From NCBI RefSeq assembly GCF_009857745.1, contig NZ_WWEN01000005.1, positions 248,001 through 312,000 on the forward strand: a stretch of DNA of 64,000 nucleotides. The letters run 5' to 3'. Both the position numbers and the translations under genes were made by a program. The notes under the pieces were generated by a model, which worked only from the letters and a program-made list of their open reading frames with translations, was not told the DNA's origin and searched no databases. The stretch is from Thalassovita mangrovi (GTDB lineage: Bacteria; Pseudomonadota; Alphaproteobacteria; Rhodobacterales; Rhodobacteraceae). Every line of letters begins with the position of its first letter. The stretch's first letter is position 1. Of this stretch, positions 15,259 to 24,549 are shown piece after piece.

Positions 15259-17055
15259 TCAGGCGGCTTGCTCGGTGTCGGGATGGGCGGCGACCCAATG
15301 ACCCGGGGCGATTTCGTTCAGCGCAAACGGTTCGGGGCCTTGGCCCTTCTTGAACACCGGCGTCCCGACTTCTCCCGCGCGGGGCAACACGGGCGGGCGT
15401 TTGCGGGTCGGATCGGGGATCGGCACCGCCGACAGCAGACGGCGGGTATAGGGGTGCGCCGGGTTACGCAAAACCTGTTCGCGGCTGCCGGTTTCCAGCA
15501 TCTGCCCAAGGTTCATCACCGCGACCCGGTCGGCCACCTGGTCGATCACCGCCATGTCGTGCGAGATGAAGAGATAGGCAAGCTTTTCCTCCTCCTGCAA
15601 TTCGCGCAGCAGTTCCAGCACCTGCGCCTGAACCGAAACGTCGAGCGCCGAAACGCTTTCGTCCGCGACGATCACCTTGGGCCGCAGGGCAAGCGCCCGG
15701 GCGATGCAGATCCGCTGACGCTGGCCGCCGGAAAACTCGTGCGGATAGCGATCCATCTGGTCCGGCGTCAGGCCCACCCGGCGGAACAGCCATTCGACGC
15801 GGTCGCGCAGTTCGGAGCCGGTCGCGATCCCGTGCACCTGCAGTGGTTCGGCCACCTGCGCCCCGACCGTCATCCGGGAATCGAGCGAGGCGCCGGGGTC
15901 CTGAAACACCATCTGGATGTTGCGGCGCACCTGTTTCAACGCGGCCTGGCCGACACCGACCACCTGGTCGCCATCGACCCGAATACTGCCATCGGAGGGC
16001 ACCAGTCCCAGCAACGCCTTGCCGATCGTCGACTTGCCGCAGCCGCTTTCCCCGACCAGGGCAAGCGTTTCACCCGGCGCGATCTTGAAGCTGACATTTT
16101 CCACCGCATGCACGTTGGCGGTCACCCGGTTCAGTAGCCCGCTGCGCATCGGGAAGCGGACGCTGAGCCCTTCGACATCGAGAATATCATGTCTGCGGTC
16201 GGGGTCAGGGCGCGCCGGGCTGTCACCCAGCCGTGGCACCGCCGCCAGAAGCGCGCGGGCATAATCGGTGCGCGGCGTGGCGAAGAGTTCCTTCACCGGC
16301 GCCGCCTCTTCCTGCTTGCCGCTTCGCATCACCAGCACGCGGTCGGCCATCTCGGCCACGACGCCCATGTCGTGGGTGATCATCAGAACGGTCGTGCCAT
16401 GTTCGCGTTGCAGCGCCCGGATGAGTTCAAGCACCTCGGCCTGAACCGTGACGTCCAGAGCGGTGGTCGGTTCGTCGGCGATGAGGATCTGCGGATCGCA
16501 GGCCAGCGCGATGGCGATCATCACCCGTTGCCGCATACCGCCGGAAAGTTCGTGGGGATATTGCCGCAGCCGCTTTTCGGCATCGGTGATGCGCACGTCC
16601 TTCAGCAGCGCCAGCGCCTTTGCAGGGGCTTCGGCGGCGGAACACATGTCATGTTCCAGCAGCACTTCGGCAAGCTGGCTTCCGATCGTCATCACCGGGT
16701 TCAGCGATGTCATCGGTTCCTGGAAAATCATCGAGATTCGGCGCGCCCGGATCTTGCGGAATTCGGCTTCGGTGCGGCTGGACAATTCGGTCCCGTCGGC
16801 GAGGCTGATCGAACCGGCGGTGATCCGCGCCATCGGCTGGGGCAGCAGGCCCATGATCGCCAATGCCGTCATCGACTTGCCCGACCCGCTTTCACCGGCA
16901 AGGCACAGGGTTTCACCCTGGTTCAGATCGAAGCTGATATCCTCGAGCACGGTTTTCGCACCGTTGGGGGTGGCGACCTGGATCGTCAGCCCCCGGACGC
17001 TGAGCACCGGGCGCGGCGCGTCTCCGCGCCCGGGATTGTTTTCGGCGGGGCTCAT
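15259..17055 (-). CDS. Fused double ATPase of a peptide/nickel-type ABC importer (DppD-DppF)
   Basis: 598 aa; start at 17055 by ATGA overlap with the acetamidase stop. Two complete nucleotide-binding domains in one chain: the first has GESGSGKS and LSGGMRQRVMIAIAL, the second GESGCGKST and FSGGQRQRICIARAL. Each is followed by the oligopeptide-type C-terminal extension (PVLPRAGEVGTPVF at the end). It powers the dppBC-type permeases of the same operon. Confidence 0.92.
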   Translation of the reverse strand: MSPAENNPGRGDAPRPVLSVRGLTIQVATPNGAKTVLEDISFDLNQGETLCLAGESGSGKSMTALAIMGLLPQPMARITAGSISLADGTELSSRTEAEFRKIRARRISMIFQEPMTSLNPVMTIGSQLAEVLLEHDMCSAAEAPAKALALLKDVRITDAEKRLRQYPHELSGGMRQRVMIAIALACDPQILIADEPTTALDVTVQAEVLELIRALQREHGTTVLMITHDMGVVAEMADRVLVMRSGKQEEAAPVKELFATPRTDYARALLAAVPRLGDSPARPDPDRRHDILDVEGLSVRFPMRSGLLNRVTANVHAVENVSFKIAPGETLALVGESGCGKSTIGKALLGLVPSDGSIRVDGDQVVGVGQAALKQVRRNIQMVFQDPGASLDSRMTVGAQVAEPLQVHGIATGSELRDRVEWLFRRVGLTPDQMDRYPHEFSGGQRQRICIARALALRPKVIVADESVSALDVSVQAQVLELLRELQEEEKLAYLFISHDMAVIDQVADRVAVMNLGQMLETGSREQVLRNPAHPYTRRLLSAVPIPDPTRKRPPVLPRAGEVGTPVFKKGQGPEPFALNEIAPGHWVAAHPDTEQAA

Positions 17056-17996
17056 TCGAACACCACGCGCGGCAGGTAGAAGGACACGACCCAGTTCGGC
17101 ATGTCCACGATCTCGGAAATCCGCAGATCGCCGCAGACCGAGCACAGCATGTAAGCCTCGACCGGGCTGAGCTTGTATTGCGCGCTCAGCAGGTCGACCA
17201 TCGCCGACAGCGCATCGCGCGCGCCGCTCATCAGGTCGGGACCGATCCCGGTCGTCACCTCGTAGCCCTTGGCATCGAGATGCCGCGTCACCGGTCCCGG
17301 CGTGGTGAAACGCGGGAATTTCAGCGGCGTGTCCTTGATGAGGTCGAGCTTGAGATTGACGTTCATCGGGCTTTCGATCGCGGTGCCGCAAACCTCGCCA
17401 TCGCCCTGCGCGGCATGGGTATCGCCGATCGAAAACAGCGCCCCCGCCACCTCCACCGGCAGGTAGAGCGTGGTGCCTGCCGCCAGGTCGCGGATATCGA
17501 GGTTGCCGCCGATCCGGCGCGGCGGCACCACCGAATGGTGCCCCGTCTCGGCCGGGGCAAGACCGATGGTCCCGGCAAAGGGCTTCAGCGGTACCTTGGC
17601 GATGTCACAGTAAAGCGCCGGTGCCATGCTGTCGGGATCATAGGACCAGACGTTCAGCGCCGGGTCTTCGAACTGATCGGCCAGCAGCCCGAAGCCCGGG
17701 ATGTTCGCCGTCCAGCCGAAACCGGAAGGTTCGAAACTGTCGATCTCGATCTTCAGGATGTCGCCCGGCTCGGCCCCGTCGACATAGACGGGACCGGTGA
17801 CCGGGTTGATCTTGTCGAAGGACAGCGTGGCCAGGTCGGCCGCGGTGCTGTCCTTCGTCAGTTGTCCGCCCGAGCTGTCGAGGCATTCGAAATGCAGGCT
17901 CGACCCCGGGGCCACGGTCGCGACGGGCGGGATCGAATGATCCCACCCGAAGTGATGATGACGACCGTGAATGGTGTAATCGCAGTTATTGCACAT
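17052..17996 (-). CDS. Acetamidase/formamidase family amidohydrolase
   Basis: 314 aa from the ATG at 17996, which overlaps the binding-protein stop by 11 bp. Family features: an N-terminal HHHFGWDHSIPP, VDGAEPGDILKIEID, GDTHAAQGDGEVCGTAIE and the C-terminal CSVCGDLRISEIVDMPN. FmdA/AmdA enzymes release ammonia from formamide, acetamide and related short amides. Its place inside an operon led by an AmiC/AmiR-like pair and a permease supports a role in catabolism of imported amides. A paralogue lies at 42.5 kb. Confidence 0.9.
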   Translation of the reverse strand: MCNNCDYTIHGRHHHFGWDHSIPPVATVAPGSSLHFECLDSSGGQLTKDSTAADLATLSFDKINPVTGPVYVDGAEPGDILKIEIDSFEPSGFGWTANIPGFGLLADQFEDPALNVWSYDPDSMAPALYCDIAKVPLKPFAGTIGLAPAETGHHSVVPPRRIGGNLDIRDLAAGTTLYLPVEVAGALFSIGDTHAAQGDGEVCGTAIESPMNVNLKLDLIKDTPLKFPRFTTPGPVTRHLDAKGYEVTTGIGPDLMSGARDALSAMVDLLSAQYKLSPVEAYMLCSVCGDLRISEIVDMPNWVVSFYLPRVVFE

Positions 17997-19611
17997 CGTT
18001 CGAATACACGTAGTCGTAGTTGACGGGGACATGGACCGGATCGACGAAGATTTCGTTCGGACCGCCCAGCTTGGCAGAACGCATGGTGAAGCGCTGTTCG
18101 TTGAACACCGGAACCCAGGGCGCGTCTTCCATGATGGAAAGGTAGATCTCACGCCACTTGGCTTCGCGCTCGGCCGCCATCGCCGGATCGGTCATCGCGT
18201 CGGCCTCGACCGCCTTGGCGTCCAGGTCTGCGTTGCAGTACCACGACCAGTTCCAGCCGCCCTGCACCGCGCCGTCGCAGCCCAGGATCGGGCCGTAGAA
18301 GTTCGACGGATCGGGGAAGTCGGCGATCCACGCCATGCCACCCGACCAGATCATCGGCGCCTGGTCCGGTTCGCCACCGGCGGCGATCACGTTGGCCTGG
18401 GCCAGCGACCGGATTTCGGCCTTGATGCCGATGGCAGCCAGATCCTGCTGGAAGCTCTGCGCGATGCGCGGGTTCGGGTCGGTGTTGTAGACGTAAAGCT
18501 CGGTCTCGAACCCGTCGGCGAAACCGGCCTCGGCCAGCAGCGCCTTGGCCGCTTCGGGATCGAAGGCATAGCCCTTGTAATCAGGCGCGTAGCCCGGCAT
18601 CGACGGCGGCAGCGGCTGGTTCGCCGGCACGGCGCGGCCGTTGATGATGCGCACCGCGCGATCCTTGTTGATCGCCATGTTCACCGCCTGACGCACCTTG
18701 ACGTTGTCGAAGGGCGGCATCTTGACGTTCATGGTGATGTAGCCGGTGTGCAGCTGGCCACCCTCGATCACGAAATCCTTGTAAGCCGGGTCGCTGGTGA
18801 CCTCGAGGAATTTCGCCGGCGGAATGCCGTCGCCGGGGATGTCGGCCTGGCCCTGCTGCAGGCGCAGCAGCGCCACGATGGGTTCCAGCCCGATTTCGAA
18901 AGTGATCTGGTCGAGCTTCGGCACGCCTTCGTGCCAGTAATCGGCGTTGCGTTCGAAGGTCAGGCTCTGGCCCAGGGTCCAGTCGGCCAGTTTGAAGGCA
19001 CCGGAACCGACCGGGTGCTTGCCGAAATCGGGGCCGTATTCTTCGACCACTTCCTTGGGAACGATGGATGAGAAGTTGATCGCCATCACGTGCAGGAAGG
19101 TCGCGTCGGGGCGCGACAGCTTGATTTCCACGGTGTAGGGATCGATCACGGTGACGCCCGACAGGCTGTCGGCTTCGCCCGACGCCATGGCGTCATAGCC
19201 CGCGATCGAGCCGAAGAAACCGGCGCCCGGGCTTTGCGTCGCGGGGTTGGTCACGCGGTCGAGAGAATATTTCACATCCTCGGCGGTCAGTTCGCGACCG
19301 TTGTGGAATTTCACGCCCTTGCGCAGGGTGAAAGTGAAGGTCTTGCCGCCATCGGTGATGGTGTAATCCTCGGCCAGGTCCTTCTTCAGAACGGTGGTGC
19401 CGGGTTCGTAATCCATCAGCCCGTCGAACAGCGACTTGATCATCGACCAGTTCTGCCAGTCGTATCCGATGGCCGGGTCGAGGGTGGAAACGTCGTCCTT
19501 GTAGGTGACGATCATCGATCCGCCCTGCTTGGCGTCGGTGAAGTCCTGTGCCTGTGCGGTGCCGATGGCGGCACCCAGGGCCAGAACGCTTGTCATCAAA
19601 GTCTTGCGCAT
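17986..19611 (-). CDS. Periplasmic binding protein of the amide-operon ABC importer (SBP family 5)
   Basis: 541 aa with a signal peptide (about 21 residues, ending TAQA|QD). SBP_bac_5 features include GYDWQNWSMIKSLFDGLMDY and LRKGVKFHNGRELTAEDVKYSLDR. This family binds peptides, nickel chelates, glutathione and varied amides. It precedes the acetamidase/formamidase gene and follows the permeases. The substrate is inferred to be an amide or amide-bearing compound. Confidence 0.9.
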   Translation of the reverse strand: MRKTLMTSVLALGAAIGTAQAQDFTDAKQGGSMIVTYKDDVSTLDPAIGYDWQNWSMIKSLFDGLMDYEPGTTVLKKDLAEDYTITDGGKTFTFTLRKGVKFHNGRELTAEDVKYSLDRVTNPATQSPGAGFFGSIAGYDAMASGEADSLSGVTVIDPYTVEIKLSRPDATFLHVMAINFSSIVPKEVVEEYGPDFGKHPVGSGAFKLADWTLGQSLTFERNADYWHEGVPKLDQITFEIGLEPIVALLRLQQGQADIPGDGIPPAKFLEVTSDPAYKDFVIEGGQLHTGYITMNVKMPPFDNVKVRQAVNMAINKDRAVRIINGRAVPANQPLPPSMPGYAPDYKGYAFDPEAAKALLAEAGFADGFETELYVYNTDPNPRIAQSFQQDLAAIGIKAEIRSLAQANVIAAGGEPDQAPMIWSGGMAWIADFPDPSNFYGPILGCDGAVQGGWNWSWYCNADLDAKAVEADAMTDPAMAAEREAKWREIYLSIMEDAPWVPVFNEQRFTMRSAKLGGPNEIFVDPVHVPVNYDYVYSNDVQ

Positions 19612-19639
19612 TTTTCTGTTTCTCCTGTTGGGTCTTGGT

Positions 19640-20560
19640 TCACTTGAGTTTGATCCGTGGGTCCACCATCGGCGCGATCAGGTCCGCCAACAGATTCCCG
19701 AGGACGATGAAGAAGGCAGAGACCAGCGTGACCCCCATGATGATGGGGATGTCGACACGCTGGATCGCCTGCCAGGCGAGCTGACCGATACCGGGCCAGC
19801 CGAACACGCTTTCGACAACGACGATGCCGGACATGAACAGCCCGATATCGATGCCGATCATCGCGATGATGGGCAGGATCGCGTTGGGCCCGACATGGCG
19901 CAGGATGATGCGCATACGGCCCAGCCCCTTGGCGCGCGCGGTGCGCACGAAATCCTGCGCCAGAACGTCGATCATCGACGACCGCATCATCCGCGAATAC
20001 CAGCCCGTGCCGAGCAGGCCGATGGTGACCGCCGGCAGCACGAGGTGGGCGAAGGTGCCGTAGCCGCCGATCGGGAACCAACCGAGCTGCACCGCGAAGA
20101 CATAGAGCAGCAGGATGCCGACCACGAATTGCGGAGCCGAGATTGTGACGAAGGAAAACACCATCAGACCGTGATCCACCGGCGTGTTGCGACGAAGTGC
20201 TGCGACCGCACCGATGGTCAGCCCGACGATCAGTTCCACCACGATGGCCGCCAGCATCAACAGCAGCGTCGCCGGCATCCGCGCCGCGATCAGTTCCGAC
20301 ACTTCGGTGCGCTGCAGGTAGGACCGGCCCAGATCGCCCTGCAACAGATTGCCAAGATAGCGCACATACTGGATGTGGAAGGGCTGATCGAGCCCGAGCT
20401 GGGCGCGGATATTGGCCACCGTTTCGGCGGTCGCCGAACGCCCGGCGATCTGGCGCGCCGGATCAGCCGGGACGAGGTAAAGCAGCACGAAGGTGACAAG
20501 GCTGATCCCAAGCAGGATGAGCGCGGCCTCGATCAGGCGCCGGATCAGGTAACTCCACAT
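19640..20560 (-). CDS. ABC permease, DppB type
   Basis: 306 aa from the ATG at 20560, which shares one base with the upstream stop (TGATG). N-terminus MWSYLIRRLIEAALILLG and the RNTPVDHGLMVF and DFVRTARAKGLG motifs are those of DppB/OppB permeases. About six helices; forms the channel with the DppC-type protein. Confidence 0.92.
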   Translation of the reverse strand: MWSYLIRRLIEAALILLGISLVTFVLLYLVPADPARQIAGRSATAETVANIRAQLGLDQPFHIQYVRYLGNLLQGDLGRSYLQRTEVSELIAARMPATLLLMLAAIVVELIVGLTIGAVAALRRNTPVDHGLMVFSFVTISAPQFVVGILLLYVFAVQLGWFPIGGYGTFAHLVLPAVTIGLLGTGWYSRMMRSSMIDVLAQDFVRTARAKGLGRMRIILRHVGPNAILPIIAMIGIDIGLFMSGIVVVESVFGWPGIGQLAWQAIQRVDIPIIMGVTLVSAFFIVLGNLLADLIAPMVDPRIKLK

Positions 20561-21468
20561 CAGTGACGCCCCTTCAGCTTCGGGTCGAGGGCGTCGCGCA
20601 GCGCGTCCCCGAGCAGGTTGAACGAAAGCGCCAGCAGCACGATTGCGAGACCGGGGAAGAAGACCAGCCACGGCGCGTTGGCGAAATAGGTCTGGTTTTC
20701 GAAGATGATGTTGCCCCACGACGGCGTGGGCGGCTGCACGCCGACGCCCAAGTAGCTCAGCGTCGCTTCAAGCAGCACCGTGGTCGAAATGCCCAGCGTG
20801 CCGAAAACGATGATCGAATAGATCAGGTGCGGCAGGATATGGCGGATCAGGATGCGCGGGGCCGACGCGCCCATGGCGCGCTGCACCTCGATGAAGTCCC
20901 GCTGCGCCATCGACCGGGTTTCGGTATAGACCACCCGGGCCATCTGCACCCAGTTCACCATCGCGATCACCAGCGCGACGATAAGCAAGGACGGCTTGAA
21001 GATCGCGGCAAGGACGATTGCCAGAAGCAGTGCGGGGAACGCCATCATCAGGTCGGTGATGCGCATCAGCACGGCCGCCACGACCCCGCCGAAATAGCCC
21101 GCGACGATGCCGACCGTCGCCCCCAGCACGACCGCGATCCCGTTGGCGAGCACCCCGATGATCAGCGATGTCTGGGTGCCCAGCACCAGCCGCGAAAACA
21201 AGTCCCGGCCAAGAAGATCGGTGCCAAGCCAGAACTTGGCCGACGGCGGCAACGGCGCGCCTTCCAGGCTCAGCCCGTCGAACATCTGGTCGTTGGGATC
21301 GTAGGGCACGATCCAGGGCGCCAGAACCGCCGCCAGGACCATCGCCACGATCACGATCAGGCCAAAGGCCGACTGCGGCCGCTTCAGGATCGCCAGCAGG
21401 ACAGCCTTGGCCGGGTGCCGCTTGGCGGTTGCCGGCTGGTCGGGAACATTGGTGGTTTCGGTGTTCAT
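20560..21468 (-). CDS. ABC permease, DppC type
   Basis: 302 aa. N-terminal oligopeptide-permease segment (APWIVPYDPNDQMFDG; WLGTDLLGRDLFSRLVLG), six predicted helices and an EAA-type loop (DFIEVQRAMGASAPRILIRHILP). The start shares one base with the AmiR-like stop, which couples importer expression to the sensor pair. Confidence 0.92.
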   Translation of the reverse strand: MNTETTNVPDQPATAKRHPAKAVLLAILKRPQSAFGLIVIVAMVLAAVLAPWIVPYDPNDQMFDGLSLEGAPLPPSAKFWLGTDLLGRDLFSRLVLGTQTSLIIGVLANGIAVVLGATVGIVAGYFGGVVAAVLMRITDLMMAFPALLLAIVLAAIFKPSLLIVALVIAMVNWVQMARVVYTETRSMAQRDFIEVQRAMGASAPRILIRHILPHLIYSIIVFGTLGISTTVLLEATLSYLGVGVQPPTPSWGNIIFENQTYFANAPWLVFFPGLAIVLLALSFNLLGDALRDALDPKLKGRH

Positions 21469-22058
21469 TAGCGACGTCTCGCGTGCATAGGGGTATTGTC
21501 TGTCAGGACCTGAACCGCGGCGTCTTCGAGGGCCATTTGCCCCGCCATCGCCTGGGTCCGGAGCTGTTTCAGGGCGGAAATTTCGTCGATCCCGTCCCGT
21601 TCCATGATCTGCAGGACGGCCCGCACCAAAGCGTGTCTGAGACCGTTGCGCCGCGCGATTTCCGCGTCGCGGGCGGTGTGGCCCAGCCGTTTGGCCTGAT
21701 GCGCCGTGGCGACGACCAGCGTCGAATACACGTTCCCCATCGCCGCCAGCGGCAGATAGGCGTCAAAGCCGTGCTCCAGCGCCCAGGCCAACCGGCCCGG
21801 CGCTTCCGACCGCACCAGCCCGATAACCGGGATCGGCGCCGCGCCCGCTTCCCAAGGGAACAGGTCGTCATGGCCGCTGTCGATATCCACGAACAGCACG
21901 TCCGCGTCGGAAATTTCCTCGCGCGAGGCGGGCCATTGGGCCCCGGTTCTCAGCCCAAGCGCCGCGAGGCGCGATTGCAGCTGGTCGCGCACCGTTTCGG
22001 CCGGGTGCAGAACGATGGCGCGGCGGCCGGTGAAATTGAATTCGAGAGATGGGGTCAT
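21468..22058 (-). CDS. AmiR/NasT-type ANTAR antiterminator
   Basis: 196 aa from the ATG at 22058 (ATGA overlap with the AmiC-like gene). An N-terminal pseudo-receiver (about 10-125) is followed by a coiled coil and a C-terminal ANTAR RNA-binding domain (about 130-190: RNGLRHALVRAVLQIMERDGIDEISALKQLRTQA, with the conserved ANTAR alanines). In Pseudomonas, AmiR is not phosphorylated; it is held by AmiC and, once amide binds AmiC, prevents termination in the leader RNA. A U-tailed hairpin lies in the leader of this operon, so the same mode is likely. Confidence 0.88.
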   Translation of the reverse strand: MTPSLEFNFTGRRAIVLHPAETVRDQLQSRLAALGLRTGAQWPASREEISDADVLFVDIDSGHDDLFPWEAGAAPIPVIGLVRSEAPGRLAWALEHGFDAYLPLAAMGNVYSTLVVATAHQAKRLGHTARDAEIARRNGLRHALVRAVLQIMERDGIDEISALKQLRTQAMAGQMALEDAAVQVLTDNTPMHARRR

Positions 22059-23185
22059 GACACGATCCTCAGGTTGGGTCGTCCTTCGGCGACGCGCGGT
22101 GCCGCAGCCACCCGCGTCAGATAAGGGTCCGGCGCCACGCTGCTGCCGGGATTGGCGGTGATTTCGAACGCCCCGCGCCGCGCGACGGCAAGGCGCGGAG
22201 TCAGGCTGGTGTGCCGGGTGATCGGGTCCACGCTGATCGGGCCGAGAACCGTCTGGTACTCGATACCGGCGACGGCCTGGAACACCGAACGGGGATCGTC
22301 CCTGCCCGCGCGCGCCAAACCGTGGGCCAGCAGTTTCACCGCCGTATAAGCCGTCGCGAAGTAACAAGACGCCCGGTAATCGGGTCCGAAACGCGCGGCG
22401 ATCCGCGACCGCAATTGCGCGGTTTGCGCATCGGCCAGGCTTTCGAACCAGGCGGCGATGGTCAGCATTCCGTCGGCGGCCGACCCAAGCGCATCGAGAT
22501 CGGCCTCGGTCTGGTTGGCGCTGACGACCGTTACATCGAGCCCGTCCTCCTTGAGCTGCGTCAGCGCCCGCATGAAAGCGTGGTTCGAGGGCCCGATCAG
22601 GCTGTTCACGATCACACCGGGACGGCTGGCCGCGATTTCGGTCATCAGATGCGCGGTTTCCTGGTCACCCAGCGGCAGATAGCTTTCCCCCACGATCGGA
22701 ATGCCCCGATCCGCCAGCCGTTCGCGGGCCACCCGCAGGGTTTCCCATCCCCAGACATAATTGGACCCAACCAGGAACGCGCCATCCAGCGGCTGCTGGG
22801 CGACATGATCGATGATCGGCAACAGGTGCTGGTTCGCGCAGGCGCCGAGGTAAACGACATTGTCGGATGTTTCGAAACCCTCGTAGGGGCAGGGATACCA
22901 CAGCAATCCGCCATGACGTTCCAGCACCGGGATCATGTCCTTGCGCGACCACGAGGTGATACCGCCCACGACATGGTTGATGTCGCCGTCCTTCACCATC
23001 TCGCCGATCAGCCGTTCATATTCCGACGGCACGCCCTGCGGGTCGGCAATCCGGGCACGCAGCCTGACCTCCCCGGCCGCATTGACCTCTTCGAGCGCCA
23101 GCAACGCCCCATCCCGCGCGCTCTGACCAAGCGCGGAATAGGGTCCGCTCGTCGAAAACAGCAGGCCAATCTGGAAGTCAGGCAT
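22055..23185 (-). CDS. AmiC-like cytoplasmic amide sensor (periplasmic-binding-protein fold)
   Basis: 376 aa from the ATG at 23185. It starts directly with the ligand-binding fold (MPDFQIGLLFSTSGPYSALG) and has no signal peptide, as expected for cytosolic AmiC and unlike importer-binding proteins of the family. GGITSWSRKDMIPVLERH and LLWYPCPYEGFE are typical of AmiC/UrtA/FmdD-type proteins. It is coupled by 4 bp to the ANTAR gene and is the first gene of the operon, just behind a leader terminator. Confidence 0.87.
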   Translation of the reverse strand: MPDFQIGLLFSTSGPYSALGQSARDGALLALEEVNAAGEVRLRARIADPQGVPSEYERLIGEMVKDGDINHVVGGITSWSRKDMIPVLERHGGLLWYPCPYEGFETSDNVVYLGACANQHLLPIIDHVAQQPLDGAFLVGSNYVWGWETLRVARERLADRGIPIVGESYLPLGDQETAHLMTEIAASRPGVIVNSLIGPSNHAFMRALTQLKEDGLDVTVVSANQTEADLDALGSAADGMLTIAAWFESLADAQTAQLRSRIAARFGPDYRASCYFATAYTAVKLLAHGLARAGRDDPRSVFQAVAGIEYQTVLGPISVDPITRHTSLTPRLAVARRGAFEITANPGSSVAPDPYLTRVAAAPRVAEGRPNLRIVS

Positions 23186-23606
23186 CTTTTCCCCCACGCA
23201 AAACAAAAAAGCCCCAGCCCCTCGGCCGAGGGTGCAGGGGCGCAATTGCCGCTATCGATTTGAGTTGTTACCCCCATACTGGGCAGATTCCGCCCCGATC
23301 CGCAAGGTCGAGAAGACGTTCTATTGGCTTGCCGGCCACAAACAGAGCTCGCAGAGACCTTTTCAATCGAAAGCGCCCAAAAATTAATCGCACACAATCA
23401 CAGGGCCAGCGGCCTGCCCCAGAACGTTCCACCCGCCCAGAGCCGGGGCGCCTTGGTTTGCGCCTTCTGATTCCGCCATTCGATCCTCGGTTTCCCATCG
23501 CCCCCGGCCCGAAGCAGACATGCCTATACGCGACGGGCGGCCGGAACCGGACTGTCGCTGCGGCAACCCTGCCCTGTTCGGCGCTGTGCGAAGTGCTGCA
23601 GGCCAC
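23186..23606 (-). promoter_or_regulatory. Leader/promoter region of the amide operon
   Basis: 421 bases without a convincing gene, between the epimerase gene and the AmiC-like gene (all minus). It must hold the operon promoter and leader RNA. The 3' end has a strong terminator hairpin (separate entry). I could not draw two canonical ANTAR hexaloop hairpins with certainty; GGC-AAUUGC-GCC at about 23241-23252 and a GGGC/GCCC stem near 23279-23294 are the nearest candidates. Confidence 0.6.
23204..23243 (-). terminator. Leader terminator before the AmiC-like gene
   Basis: On the minus strand an outer GCCCC...GGGGC stem encloses an inner CCCU-CGGCCG-AGGG hairpin, directly followed by TTTTTTG and then 18 bases to the start codon. 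An alternative pairing (GCCCCU with AGGGGC) would disrupt the terminator. It lies upstream of the first gene and so can only act as an attenuator of the whole operon, or as the end of upstream transcripts. Confidence 0.75.
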
Positions 23607-24482
23607 CTAGACCTTGCGCCAGGAAAATTCCGGCTCGAAACCAAGCACCTTGCGGGCCTTGTCGATCGACAGCAGGGTTTCGTGGTCGCCAAGTTCGGAA
23701 CGGATTTCGATGCTGGGGAACACCTCGGCCATCAGCTCGGCGCTCGGCTTTTCCATCACGGTATCGGCATTGGCGATGATGAAGTGATCGGCGCCGACGA
23801 AATCCACATGCAGCGACTTGCGCACCGCCTGCGCGCAGTCGCGCGCGTCGATATAGCCCCAGAGGTTCCACTGGCGCTGGTTCGGGTTGTCCTGCCAGCC
23901 GGCAAAGCGGTCGTAATCGGCCTCCTCCATCACGTTCGACAGCCGCAGGCCGATGAAGGTGGAGCCGGGGTTCCAGCGCTGCATCTGCCGCGCCATTTCC
24001 TCGCCCAGGTCCTTCGACAGCGAATAGGCGCTTTCGGGCCGCATCGGGTGATCTTCGTCGACCGGCGCATAGGCGGGTGGGTTGTCGGGACTGAACGGCA
24101 GCCCCAGCGTGGTTTCGCTCGACGCCCAGACGATGCGCTTGACGCCGGTGCGCAGGGCGGCGTCGAACACGTTGTAGGTCGACATGATATTGTTGCGGAA
24201 GGTCACGTCCTCGGGCTGCAGGTCGGGCGCCCGGATCGCGGCGAGATGCACCACCGCATCGGGGGTGGCGAAGCTGCGGAACGGGTGGTCCTTGCCGCCG
24301 GTCCATTGCAGCGCGTCCATCACCTGCCCGCGATCCTCCAGATCGACCTTGTAGAACGGGCAGACCGGGTCCGGCGACGGCAGCATATCGACGTTGAGAA
24401 CATTGTAGCCCTGTTCAACGAGATCCCGGCACACGGCGCGCCCCGCTTTGCCACTTCCGCCTGTCACGACGATATTCTTCAT
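23607..24482 (-). CDS. NAD(P)-dependent epimerase/dehydratase (extended SDR)
   Basis: 291 aa. The Rossmann motif GGSGKAG (8-14) and active-site YSLSK (Y-x-x-x-K, about 152-156) with an upstream Ser pair (ASSETT) mark an extended short-chain dehydrogenase. It resembles sugar-acid or nucleotide-sugar epimerases, including uronate-dehydrogenase-like proteins; the substrate is not clear. It follows the amidase gene after 67 bases on the same strand and is probably the last gene of the liv-type operon. Confidence 0.82.
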   Translation of the reverse strand: MKNIVVTGGSGKAGRAVCRDLVEQGYNVLNVDMLPSPDPVCPFYKVDLEDRGQVMDALQWTGGKDHPFRSFATPDAVVHLAAIRAPDLQPEDVTFRNNIMSTYNVFDAALRTGVKRIVWASSETTLGLPFSPDNPPAYAPVDEDHPMRPESAYSLSKDLGEEMARQMQRWNPGSTFIGLRLSNVMEEADYDRFAGWQDNPNQRQWNLWGYIDARDCAQAVRKSLHVDFVGADHFIIANADTVMEKPSAELMAEVFPSIEIRSELGDHETLLSIDKARKVLGFEPEFSWRKV

Positions 24483-24549
24483 TTCGCTTTCCCTTGCTGT
24501 TCCGACATAGATTTCCTTTCAGGGGACCGGAGCGCCCTGAAAGCGGAGA

